Made by a program: the position numbers and the translations under genes
Shown: positions 7,666 to 14,808 of the stretch, in pieces
How the letters are laid out: each line of letters begins with the position of its first letter
Position numbering within the stretch: position 1 is the first letter of the stretch
The notes under the pieces: model-generated
Told to the model about the DNA's origin: nothing
Seen by the model: the letters and a program-made list of their open reading frames with translations, nothing else
The model's database searches: none
Source: an uncultured Solobacterium sp.
GTDB taxonomy: Bacteria > Bacillota_I > Bacilli_A > Erysipelotrichales > Erysipelotrichaceae
Reading direction: 5' to 3'
Assembly (NCBI GenBank): GCA_900543035.1
Contig: UQPV01000030.1
Span: 1 to 33,142, forward strand
DNA length: 33,142 nt

Positions 7666-8918
7666 CGAAGATGGATCAGAGCGATTATGTCAATGCGATC
7701 CTGACGCAGCTGGCCGAATCCTATCGTAGGAGCCGCAAGGACGATGGCACCAACGTGATCAACCGGCGGACCGCGCTCAAGCCCGAAAAGCTCTATCGTG
7801 CATATCGGCAGAATGATGGTGATCCGATGGAGATCGAAGCGCTCAACGAAGCGGCCCGACGATGCGCTCAGGCCGGGTTCATCCATTATGAGATGCCGCG
7901 TTACAGCAATGAGATCGATACGATGTATCTGGTAGACGCGCAGATCGAAACGATCGAAGCTTATCTGAAGGAGCATTACGGCTATCGTTCTAAACATGAG
8001 CGCATGAACAGCGTTTGGGCGATCGTACATCGTTATGAAGGGAAAAGTCCGGCGGCGGATGAGCTGTGCGGGGAATTGCGGAACAGCCTCGAACATAACC
8101 GCGTCCCAGCCAATGCGGAACAGAAAGAAGATATCCTGCGCGCGCTCGTATTCATCGAGAATAACGATGTTCCGCTCTATCTGCGCGAAGTCTCGCAGAT
8201 GGTCTATGGGACCACGAAATACTTTGAAGAGAAGACGTGCGACGCCGTCTGCCGCAAATTGCGCGCGCATTACCAACGGCCATGCGGCCATGATGAGATG
8301 CTCAGCGAGATCCTGGAAGATTTTCAGATCTATCCTGAACAGCAGCGCATCTGTCTCAAGGGCGGCATCACCATCCAAAAGGGCGGACAGCGTATCGCCA
8401 TCGGCGCTTTTCCCGGCGGCATTGAATTCGCAGCCGATGAATTAGCAGACATCGAAGCGATCCATGTGGATGCACAGCGCTTCATCACCGTGGAAAACAA
8501 GACTGCCTATTACCGCTGCACGGGAAAGGATGCGGTCTTCTTTTACCTTGGCGGCTACGCGAATCGTACACAGCGCGATTTTCTGAAGCGGGTGTATCTG
8601 GATCATCCGCAGCTGTCATTCTGTCATTTCGGCGATATCGATGCCGGCGGCTTCTATATCCATGACAATCTGTGCGCCTTGACCGGCATCCCGTTCATGC
8701 TCTGGCATATGTCCGTTCAGGAACTGCAGGATCCTCGCTTTGCCGGCTGTCTTCTGCCGTTGACCACGCAGGATCGCAGAAGGCTGAACAAGCTGGCGCA
8801 GCATGCGGTCTATCACGATACGGTGACGTATATGCTTGAGCGAGGGGTCAAGCTGGAACAGGAAATCGTCAGCTATCATCTGTACAAAACGGACCGGTTC
8901 GGACATGCCAGCGAATGA
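7662..8918 (+). CDS. jetD: Wadjet nuclease JetD (Toprim, DUF3322/DUF2220-type)
   Basis: A 418-residue protein with an N-terminal DNA-binding-like region (MTKMDQSDYVNAIL to about residue 190) and a C-terminal Toprim fold related to the topoisomerase VI A subunit. The metal-binding residues expected of Toprim are present: E278 in FITVENKTAYY, and D325/D327 in HFGDIDAGGFYIH. JetD is the nuclease of Wadjet, cutting circular DNA once it has been loaded and reeled in by JetABC. The first ATG overlaps jetC (ATGA at 7662); a second ATG at 7671 has a better spacing to AAGAGGG (7654-7660) and could be the true start, which would remove three residues. The protein ends in RFGHASE, followed by an 85-base gap to dacB. 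No terminator is obvious after it, so some read-through into dacB is possible. Confidence 0.88.
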   Translation: MTKMDQSDYVNAILTQLAESYRRSRKDDGTNVINRRTALKPEKLYRAYRQNDGDPMEIEALNEAARRCAQAGFIHYEMPRYSNEIDTMYLVDAQIETIEAYLKEHYGYRSKHERMNSVWAIVHRYEGKSPAADELCGELRNSLEHNRVPANAEQKEDILRALVFIENNDVPLYLREVSQMVYGTTKYFEEKTCDAVCRKLRAHYQRPCGHDEMLSEILEDFQIYPEQQRICLKGGITIQKGGQRIAIGAFPGGIEFAADELADIEAIHVDAQRFITVENKTAYYRCTGKDAVFFYLGGYANRTQRDFLKRVYLDHPQLSFCHFGDIDAGGFYIHDNLCALTGIPFMLWHMSVQELQDPRFAGCLLPLTTQDRRRLNKLAQHAVYHDTVTYMLERGVKLEQEIVSYHLYKTDRFGHASE

Positions 8919-8960
8919 AGAAACATGAAAAGCAAGATATCATCTGTTTGAGCAAAGCAG

Positions 8961-8989
8961 GCAATCTCAGAAAGCGATCATCATATACT
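8961..8989 (+). promoter_or_regulatory. Possible sigma-E-like promoter of dacB-spmA-spmB
   Basis: CATATACT at 8982-8989 resembles the -10 element of mother-cell sigma E (CATACA-T type); a weak GCAATCT lies 14 bases upstream at 8961-8967. The same octamer precedes yqfC at 16606-16613. Homologous operons in B. subtilis are sigma-E controlled. The predicted transcript start would fall almost on the Shine-Dalgarno, which weakens the call. Confidence 0.3.
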
Positions 8990-9003
8990 TGAATGGTGAT
9001 TTT

Positions 9004-9975
9004 ATGCGCAGATTGTCTGCTTTTGGTTTATGTCTGCTGCTCTGTGTGAATGCAGTGCCGATACAGGCGGAAGCGTCATCGGAAGCCTATTGTGTGATGG
9101 CTGAAGATGGGCGTGTGCTGATGGGGGAAGACCTGCATCAGACACAGAGCGTGGCGAGCATTTCGAAGATCATGACGGCCGTGGTGGCGCTGGAGCATGG
9201 GCTGCTGGAGGAGGAGCTGGAAGCCGGTGAGGAGATCAAGCTGGCGGTCGGTTCCAGCATCTATCTGAAGCAGGGAGAAAAGATGTCGCTGCAGGATCTG
9301 CTGTATGGGCTGATGCTGCGCAGCGGCAATGATGCGGCCATGGTGATCGCGTGTGAGCTGGCCGGGGATGTCGAGACCTTCGTGGGCTGGATGAACGATA
9401 AGGCGGATGAGCTCGGGATGGCGGACAGCCTGTTCCGCAATCCCAGCGGCCTGGACGAAGAGGATGGCGGCAACCTCTCTTCGCCCTATGACATGGCGCT
9501 GCTCATGCGTCATGCGATGACCCTGCCGCTCTTTCGCGCCATCGTCTCCTGTGAGACATACCGCAATGCCAAAGGACAGGTGTGGGTGAACAAGAACCGG
9601 CTGCTGGAAGATTACGCCTATACGACCGGCGGAAAGACCGGATATACGAAGCAGGCCGGCCGCACGCTGGTCAGCAGCGCGGAAAAAGAAGGGCTGGAGA
9701 TCTTTGCCGTCACCTTCCGCATGGGCGATGACTTTGCCTTTCATGCGCAGTGCTATGACGAGGTGTTTGCGAACTATGACGATGTGCTCATCCTGCGGCC
9801 GGGATCGTATGTGATCGATGGGAAGCGCTATCTGGTCGATGAAGAGCTTCGGCTCTGCCTGAAACAGGGAGAGACATATCAGGCAGAAGAGTTTCTAGAA
9901 GATGGGCAATACTGCATCGAGACCGTGGTGAACGATGAGGTGCGCCGGTATGCCTATGCGCAGGAGGGCGCATGA
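9004..9975 (+). CDS. dacB: D-alanyl-D-alanine carboxypeptidase, DacB type (peptidase S11)
   Basis: A 323-residue penicillin-binding protein that trims the terminal D-Ala of peptidoglycan stem peptides. All three active-site motifs are present: S52-x-x-K55 (SISK), S107-G-N109 and K211-T-G213. A signal peptide covers roughly residues 1-24 (basic MRR, hydrophobic core, ending near QAEA), so the enzyme is exported. ATG 9004 is preferred over an in-frame TTG at 8989 because GGTGAT (8995-9000) is placed as its ribosome site and the signal peptide then starts normally. It shares an ATGA overlap with spmA; the order dacB-spmA-spmB is the B. subtilis spore-cortex operon, where DacB controls cross-linking of cortex peptidoglycan. 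This context, rather than the catalytic domain, supports dacB over vegetative dacA/dacF. The C-terminal domain (about 250-323) is the usual beta-rich extension. Confidence 0.87.
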   Translation: MRRLSAFGLCLLLCVNAVPIQAEASSEAYCVMAEDGRVLMGEDLHQTQSVASISKIMTAVVALEHGLLEEELEAGEEIKLAVGSSIYLKQGEKMSLQDLLYGLMLRSGNDAAMVIACELAGDVETFVGWMNDKADELGMADSLFRNPSGLDEEDGGNLSSPYDMALLMRHAMTLPLFRAIVSCETYRNAKGQVWVNKNRLLEDYAYTTGGKTGYTKQAGRTLVSSAEKEGLEIFAVTFRMGDDFAFHAQCYDEVFANYDDVLILRPGSYVIDGKRYLVDEELRLCLKQGETYQAEEFLEDGQYCIETVVNDEVRRYAYAQEGA

Positions 9976-10541
9976 ACAGGGTCTGGCTGATCTGCCTGTG
10001 CGCGGGGCTGATCTTCGCGATGGGCAATGGCGGAACGCAAGCGGTCAACGATCTGTTCATGAACATCGGCAAGGATACCTTTGACTTTGTCGTCCCGCTC
10101 TTATGCGTGACCTGTTTCTGGAATGGGATCCTGAATGTCGCAAAGGACAGCGGTCTGCTGCGGCATGCCGAGCGGCTCTTTCATCCGCTGCTTTCCCGCC
10201 TGTTCCCGGATGTGCACAATCCGGAAGCGCTGGGCTACATCGTGACCAATGTCGTCGTGAACATGTTCGGCCTGGGCTCGGCCGCGACGCCGGCAGGGCT
10301 GAAGGCGATGCAGCTGCTGCAAGAAGAGAATCCGAAGAAGGACACGGCATCCCGGCCGATGGTCACTTTTCTGGTGCTCAACACGGCCGGCGTGACGCTG
10401 CTCTCTACCTCCATCATCGCCATCCGGGCCGCCTTCCGCGCGCAGGATGTCATGGGCTTCCTCCCCTATGCGGTGTTGGCCACGGCCTGTGCGTCGATCG
10501 TCGGCCTGCTGGTGGATCGGTGGTGGAACTACCGTGGATAA
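9972..10541 (+). CDS. spmA: Spore maturation protein A
   Basis: A 189-residue polytopic membrane protein with nucleoside-recognition (Gate) domain features: an N-terminal hydrophobic helix (VWLICLCAGLIFAMGNGG), a second around residues 40-58, the conserved NMFGLGSAATPAGLKAM segment at about residue 97, and a hydrophobic C-terminal pair. In B. subtilis SpmA and SpmB are needed for dehydration of the spore core and heat resistance; the molecular activity is not known. The gene starts inside dacB (ATGA) and its last 8 bases overlap spmB, so the three genes form one translational unit. Length matches the family. Confidence 0.9.
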   Translation: MNRVWLICLCAGLIFAMGNGGTQAVNDLFMNIGKDTFDFVVPLLCVTCFWNGILNVAKDSGLLRHAERLFHPLLSRLFPDVHNPEALGYIVTNVVVNMFGLGSAATPAGLKAMQLLQEENPKKDTASRPMVTFLVLNTAGVTLLSTSIIAIRAAFRAQDVMGFLPYAVLATACASIVGLLVDRWWNYRG

Positions 10542-11043
10542 GTGGATATTGCCCTTGGTCGTGCTCGCGGTGCTGGCTTGGGCGCTCGCGCATCGCGTCA
10601 ACGCGTACCAAAGCTTCGTGAACGGCGTGAAGGAAGGGCTCGATCTGTTCGTCAGCGTCTATCCGGCCATGCTCGCGATGCTGCTGATGGTGAACGTGCT
10701 GGACATGAGCACGCTGATGGAGCGGGCAAGCGCCTTCTTCAGCTCGCTGTTTCCCGCAGTGCCCGCATCGGTGTGGCCGATGGTCTTTTTCCGCCCGATC
10801 TCCGGCAATGCCTCGCTGGCCATCCTTCATTCGATCTTCACCAAGGACGGGCCGGACTCGCTGGCCGGATTCATCGGCAGCATCCTGCAGGGCGCGACGG
10901 ATACGACGTTTTATGTGATCGCGCTGTATTTCGGCAGCGTCGGCGTGCGCAAGATCAAAAGCGCGCTGGGCATCGGGCTGATCGCTGATGCGGCCGGCAT
11001 GATCACGGCCATCGTGCTGGGGCTGATGTTCTATGGCGGATAA
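10534..11043 (+). CDS. spmB: Spore maturation protein B
   Basis: A 169-residue membrane protein, close to the usual length (about 178). Visible family features are the hydrophobic WILPLVVLAVLAWALAH at the start, a second helix (MLAMLLMVNVLDM), VFFRPISGNASLAIL, the GPDSLAGFIGSILQGATDTTFYV region and a C-terminal hydrophobic segment. The GTG at 10534 is chosen because GGTGG (about 10522-10526) lies about 7 bases upstream and the protein then starts directly at the first membrane helix; reading further back only adds out-of-frame spmA sequence. It acts with SpmA in spore core dehydration. No clear terminator follows, and a separate promoter for rluB lies in the gap. Confidence 0.88.
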   Translation: MDKWILPLVVLAVLAWALAHRVNAYQSFVNGVKEGLDLFVSVYPAMLAMLLMVNVLDMSTLMERASAFFSSLFPAVPASVWPMVFFRPISGNASLAILHSIFTKDGPDSLAGFIGSILQGATDTTFYVIALYFGSVGVRKIKSALGIGLIADAAGMITAIVLGLMFYGG

Positions 11044-11088
11044 GCTGAAATTTCTGTGTTGATTTGCCCTTCACTTTCGCGAAAATCC

Positions 11089-11117
11089 TTTTCAAAATAA
11101 GCGGTTTTGTGTAAAAT
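11089..11117 (+). promoter_or_regulatory. Sigma-A promoter for rluB-rsmE
   Basis: TTTTCA at 11089-11094, exactly 17 bases, then TAAAAT at 11112-11117. It lies 37 bases ahead of the rluB start and separates the housekeeping rluB-rsmE unit from the sporulation operon before it. Confidence 0.6.
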
Positions 11118-11153
11118 ACAAAGGAATCGAAAATGACAGGGGAGGGCGAATGC

Positions 11154-11894
11154 ATGGAACGACTGCAGAAGGTGATCGCGGCCAGCGGCATCACATCCAG
11201 ACGCAAGGCCGAACAGTATATCGTGGAAGGCCGGGTAAAGGTAAACGGAGAAGTCGTGGACCGTCTGGGCGCACAGGTGAAGAAAGGCGATATCATCGAG
11301 GTGGATGGCGAACAGATCATCCGGGAGAATAAGGTGTATTATCTCATGAACAAGCCGAAGCGCACGCTTTGCGCGTCCAGCGACGACCGCGGCCGGCAGA
11401 CGGTCATCGATCTGATGGACTGCGAAGAGCGCGTATTCTCGGTGGGACGTCTGGATTATGACACCAGCGGCGCGCTGATCATCACCAATGACGGTGAATT
11501 TGCCAATCAGATCGTGCATCCCCGCTATCATCTGCCAAAGACGTACAATCTGACCATCAACGGCATCCTCAGCCCAAGGGACATGAAGACGCTCAAGGAG
11601 GGCATCGTGCTCGATGACGGCTATAAGACGATGCCATGCAAGTTCAAGATCACAGAAAAGGACACGAAGAAGAATCAGTGCAGCTTTGATCTGACCATCT
11701 ATGAGGGCAAGAACCGGCAGATCAAGCGGATGATGGAGGCACTGGGCTATTCGGTGCGCCGCCTGCACCGCAAGCAGATCGCCTTTCTGGGCTGCAGCGA
11801 TCTGAGCCAGGGAGAATACCGCGTGCTCAAGCCGCATGAGGTGAAGATGCTCCGGGCGCTGGCCATCAAGGGCAAGATCACCAATCTGAGGTAG
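11154..11894 (+). CDS. rluB: 23S rRNA pseudouridine synthase B
   Basis: A 246-residue RsuA/RluB-family enzyme that isomerises a uridine of 23S rRNA (U2605 in E. coli numbering) during large-subunit maturation. The N-terminal S4 RNA-binding domain spans residues 1-60 (MERLQKVIAASGITSRRKAE). The catalytic motif GRLDYDTSG places the nucleophilic aspartate at D101, and later family blocks IYEGKNRQIKRMM and VRRLHRKQIAF are present. ATG 11154 is preferred over 11133 because GGGAGG (11140-11145) lies 8 bases before it and the S4 domain starts there. In B. subtilis the homologue also follows spmB. rsmE begins 6 bases downstream. RsuA-type specificity for 16S rRNA cannot be ruled out by eye, but gene order favours RluB. 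Confidence 0.87.
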   Translation: MERLQKVIAASGITSRRKAEQYIVEGRVKVNGEVVDRLGAQVKKGDIIEVDGEQIIRENKVYYLMNKPKRTLCASSDDRGRQTVIDLMDCEERVFSVGRLDYDTSGALIITNDGEFANQIVHPRYHLPKTYNLTINGILSPRDMKTLKEGIVLDDGYKTMPCKFKITEKDTKKNQCSFDLTIYEGKNRQIKRMMEALGYSVRRLHRKQIAFLGCSDLSQGEYRVLKPHEVKMLRALAIKGKITNLR

Positions 11895-11900
11895 CATCCC

Positions 11901-12638
11901 ATGCAGCAGTATTTTGTCCAAACGCGTCTGCAGCTTGGCCAGCCGCTCTTGCTGGATGCGGGACAGAGCCATCATATCCTTCATGTCATGCGCATGAAGG
12001 AGGGCGATGTGATCGCGCTCTGTGATGAGCAGCAGATGATGCTGGCGCGGATCAGCGTCCATGAGCGCAGCGTGCAGGCGCTGCCTTATGAGCTGGTCGA
12101 TGTCTGCAACGACATGCCGGCAGAAGTGACGCTGATCATGAGCTTGATCCGCGGCGAGCGCTTTGAGCTCGTGCTGCAGAAAGCGGCGGAGCTGGGCTGT
12201 GCCCGCGTGATCCCGCTGCAGACGCGCTACTGCGTCGCGCGGGTGCCCAAGGAAAAAGCCGGCAAGAAGCTGGAGCGCTGGAACGCCATCAGCAGCGAGG
12301 CCTGTGAACAGAGCCGCCGTCTTTCGCGCATGAAGGTGTGCGCGCCGATCACCTTGGACGATCTGCCGCAGGTCAAAAGCGATCTGAACCTGATCGCATA
12401 TGAACATGCGGACCATCGAGCGCAGCGGCTGTCCTTTGCACTTCGCCAGTCGTCCTTCGCTTCGCTGAGCATCATGATCGGCTGCGAGGGCGGCTTTGCC
12501 CCGGAGGAAGTGGCGCTGAGCGAACAGGCCGGATTTGCCTGCGTATCGCTTGGTCCGCGGATCCTGCGCGCTGAGACGGCAGCGATCGCCGTGCTGGCGC
12601 AGATCGGATATGAACTGGAATCGAGGGGAATGGAATGA
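11901..12638 (+). CDS. rsmE: 16S rRNA m3U1498 methyltransferase
   Basis: A 245-residue SPOUT-class methyltransferase that methylates N3 of U1498 in 16S rRNA using SAM. The N-terminal PUA-like part contains SHHILHVMRMKEGD; the C-terminal knot has the SAM-binding signature IGCEGGFAPEEV and LGPRILRAETAA near the end. Length matches RsmE (about 245). A GAGGTAG at the end of rluB (11888-11894) serves as ribosome site. The last 4 bases overlap the next gene (ATGA). In B. subtilis rsmE is followed by mtaB; here an unrecognised gene lies between them. Confidence 0.93.
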   Translation: MQQYFVQTRLQLGQPLLLDAGQSHHILHVMRMKEGDVIALCDEQQMMLARISVHERSVQALPYELVDVCNDMPAEVTLIMSLIRGERFELVLQKAAELGCARVIPLQTRYCVARVPKEKAGKKLERWNAISSEACEQSRRLSRMKVCAPITLDDLPQVKSDLNLIAYEHADHRAQRLSFALRQSSFASLSIMIGCEGGFAPEEVALSEQAGFACVSLGPRILRAETAAIAVLAQIGYELESRGME

Positions 12639-13393
12639 AGGACATCTTCACCGTGCTGGGAAAGAAGAACGGCAAGAATGCCGTTTCGCTTTCTTCGTTA
12701 AAAAAAGATATCCGGGAGCTGGAATCGTTCCTGGAAGATCATCATGTAGAATGCCGGATCAAGGATGATGAGGATCTGATCAAATGGTCTGCCGTGCGCA
12801 CTGCGCTCGAACAGAAGGATCAGCTGGATGACGCGCTGTATCGCTCGCTGGACAGCATGCAGGACTATATGCACACGCTGCAATATGAGGACATCAACCG
12901 TCTGCTCATGCTGGATATCCACCAGGTGAGCGATGCACTGCATCACTTCGACAGCAATGGCACGACCATCTGCCTGCCTTGTTTCGACGAGGCGTTCAAC
13001 CGCCGCTACCTCTGCTCGCCGGCCATGTTCACTTACCCGCAGTATCAGCGCCTGCTTCGCGGCTATCAGCCTTATCTGCGCTGGGGGATGTATGGAGACG
13101 CGCCTTATGCGAATGGATTCGGGCTGTGCGAGTGTCTGTATGAGGATCGCGCCAGCGGACGGATCGTCCTGTATCTGCGCAAGGCCAACCGGCTGTATCT
13201 GATGGAAAGCGCTCAGGTGATCGAGACGCTGTGCCTTGAGGTGAAGGCTGCGGATCAGATGGATGATGCGCTGTTATCCGCGTTGGCCGAGTCGTTCTGC
13301 GCGCTGGATGTGCAGCGGATCGTGGAGCTGCTGAGCAGCTGCTCCTGGATGAAGGACCGCCAGAGCCGCAAGCTGCAGAAGCTTGCCCAGTAA
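12635..13393 (+). CDS. Hypothetical protein, unrecognised, coupled to rsmE
   Basis: A 252-residue soluble protein with no signal peptide or membrane segment. I do not recognise the family. The first 40 residues are basic and amphipathic (MKDIFTVLGKKNGKNAV, then LKKDIRELESFLEDHHVE). The middle is helical and acidic (LDDALYRSLDSMQDYMHTL). A more structured part at about 110-180 is rich in aromatic residues and cysteine (CLPCFDEAFNRRYLCS, PYLRWGMYGDAPYANGFG, then LCECLYEDRASGRIVLYLRK). The tail ends MKDRQSRKLQKLAQ. It is translated from an ATGA overlap with rsmE behind GAGGGGA and is followed by a hairpin and a new promoter, so it is the last gene of the rluB-rsmE operon. Base composition matches its neighbours, which argues against recent transfer. 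An RNA-related role could be guessed from context only. Confidence 0.75.
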   Translation: MKDIFTVLGKKNGKNAVSLSSLKKDIRELESFLEDHHVECRIKDDEDLIKWSAVRTALEQKDQLDDALYRSLDSMQDYMHTLQYEDINRLLMLDIHQVSDALHHFDSNGTTICLPCFDEAFNRRYLCSPAMFTYPQYQRLLRGYQPYLRWGMYGDAPYANGFGLCECLYEDRASGRIVLYLRKANRLYLMESAQVIETLCLEVKAADQMDDALLSALAESFCALDVQRIVELLSSCSWMKDRQSRKLQKLAQ

Positions 13394-13408
13394 ACGGGAA
13401 AGAAAACG

Positions 13409-13436
13409 AAAAAGCTGCGTCACGCAGTGCTTTTCG
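13409..13436 (+). terminator. Possible weak terminator overlapping the mtaB promoter
   Basis: A stem CTGCG/CGCAG (13415-13419 with 13423-13427, TCA loop) is extended by an A-rich left arm and the sequence TGCTTTTC, 20-odd bases after the preceding stop. The T stretch is short, so termination is likely partial. Confidence 0.4.
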
Positions 13437-13444
13437 TGTATAAT
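13417..13444 (+). promoter_or_regulatory. Promoter of mtaB-murE
   Basis: A perfect TATAAT at 13439-13444. The matching -35 region is poor (GCGTCA at 13417-13422, 16-base spacer) and lies inside the hairpin described just upstream. A long purine-rich ribosome-binding stretch follows at 13462-13480. Confidence 0.55.
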
Positions 13445-13500
13445 AGACGTTAGAGACCATCAAGGAAAGGAAGGGAAGGGCTGATTCAGCCTGCTTGTAC

Positions 13501-14808
13501 ATGACAACCTTTGCGATCGCAACGCTGGGGTGCAAGGTGAATACATATGAGTCGCAGAATTATCTGGAATGCCTGAAAGAGGCAGGATACACGGAAGTGG
13601 ACTTCCGGGAAAAAGCCGATATCTATGTGATCAACACCTGCAGCGTCACCAATACTGCGGCGGCAAAGAGCCGCCAGAAGATCCATCAGGCGCGCCGCCA
13701 GAATCCTGCGGCGCTCGTCGCTGTGGTCGGATGCTATGCACAGGCTGCCGACCCGGCCGATATCGCCTCGCTGCAGGCGGATGTCGTCATCGGCGCGCAG
13801 GGCAAGAGCCAGCTGGCGGAGCGGATCGCGGCCGCGCTGGACAAGAAGGGCGCGCCGCAGCCGATGATGCCGGCGCGCAGCATCCATGTGTTTGAGTCGC
13901 TGGACATTCATGCGTTTTCTCATCAGACCAGGGCGTTCCTCAAGATCCAGGATGGCTGCAATCAGTTTTGCAGCTATTGCATCATCCCGTATGCCAGGGG
14001 CGCAGAGCGCTCCATCGCGCCTGCGCAGGCCGTGTCCATCGCCCGCACCATGGCCGAGCACGGCCATCAGGAGATCGTGCTCAGCGGCATCCATACCGGA
14101 CGCTATGGGCGTGATCAGGGGACCACGCTGCTGCAGCTGCTCAAACAGCTGATCGATGCGACGCCCGAACAGGTGCGTTACCGCATCTCCAGCATCGAGA
14201 TGAATGAGATCGATGATGCGTTCATCGCCTACATGAAGCAGGAGCCGCGGATCGCCAGACATCTGCACATCCCGATCCAGGCGGCCAGCGATGAAGTGCT
14301 CGCCGCCATGAACCGGCCTTATGACACGGCCTGGTTCGCACAGCGCATGCGGGATATCCGTGCGCAGCTGCCCGGCATCTCCATTTCGACCGATATGATC
14401 GCCGGCTTCCCGCAGGAAAGCGATGAGCAGTTTGCGCAGGCTCTCGAACTGGTGGAAAAAGAACTGCGCTTCTCATTCATCCACTGCTTCCCTTATTCCA
14501 GACGGGATCATACCCGCGCCGCACAGATGCCCGGACATCTGCCGAATCAGGTGAAGAAAGCGCGTGCCGCACAGCTGGGCGAACTGTCAGAGCGGCTGCA
14601 TCATGCCTATATGGAGACCTTCCTGGGCAAGCAGGCAGATGTCATCATCGAACGACGAAAAGAGGGCATGCTGTTTGGATACAGCAGCGAATATATACCG
14701 GTGTACATTCCTTGGACGGGGGATGAGATGCCGAGGAGAGCATATGTGCGCCTGGACGGCTTCTGCCGTGAAGGCATGCACGCAAGTGAAATGGAGGTAA
14801 TCTCATGA
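13501..14808 (+). CDS. mtaB: tRNA (t6A37) methylthiotransferase MtaB
   Basis: A 435-residue radical-SAM methylthiotransferase that converts t6A37 to ms2t6A37 in ANN-decoding tRNAs. The N-terminal UPF0004 domain supplies three Fe-S cysteines (C11 in TLGCKVN, C47 in INTCSV, C78 in VVGCYAQ). The radical-SAM motif C153-x3-C157-x2-C160 (CNQFCSYC) follows, then the LHIPIQAASDEVL and STDMIAGFPQES blocks and a C-terminal TRAM-like domain. Length matches the family. ATG 13501 gives the normal N-terminus; the purine-rich ribosome site ends 20 bases earlier, unusually far, and an in-frame TTG at 13495 is an alternative start. The gene overlaps murE by 4 bases (ATGA), so both are probably co-translated. 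MiaB is a related possibility, but the N-terminus and the rsmE neighbourhood favour MtaB (YqeV). Confidence 0.9.
   Translation: MTTFAIATLGCKVNTYESQNYLECLKEAGYTEVDFREKADIYVINTCSVTNTAAAKSRQKIHQARRQNPAALVAVVGCYAQAADPADIASLQADVVIGAQGKSQLAERIAAALDKKGAPQPMMPARSIHVFESLDIHAFSHQTRAFLKIQDGCNQFCSYCIIPYARGAERSIAPAQAVSIARTMAEHGHQEIVLSGIHTGRYGRDQGTTLLQLLKQLIDATPEQVRYRISSIEMNEIDDAFIAYMKQEPRIARHLHIPIQAASDEVLAAMNRPYDTAWFAQRMRDIRAQLPGISISTDMIAGFPQESDEQFAQALELVEKELRFSFIHCFPYSRRDHTRAAQMPGHLPNQVKKARAAQLGELSERLHHAYMETFLGKQADVIIERRKEGMLFGYSSEYIPVYIPWTGDEMPRRAYVRLDGFCREGMHASEMEVIS

Noticed and set aside
7419..8378. 319-codon minus-strand open frame across the jetC/jetD junction
   Set aside because: Opposite two real genes, no ribosome site, no family resemblance; explained by codon usage of the sense strand.
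2308..8918. Reading the four-gene operon as a wholly new defence system
   Set aside because: Domain set, order and catalytic motifs agree with the published Wadjet architecture, so novelty is limited to subtype and details.
11031..12416. Long open frame on the minus strand opposite rluB and rsmE (461 codons), with similar ones opposite glyS, dnaG, rpoD and cshB (390-432 codons)
   Set aside because: All lie exactly opposite well-supported conserved genes. The sense genes rarely use TTA, CTA and TCA codons, which leaves the antisense frame without stops. The translations are low-complexity, His/Leu/Arg-rich and match no family.
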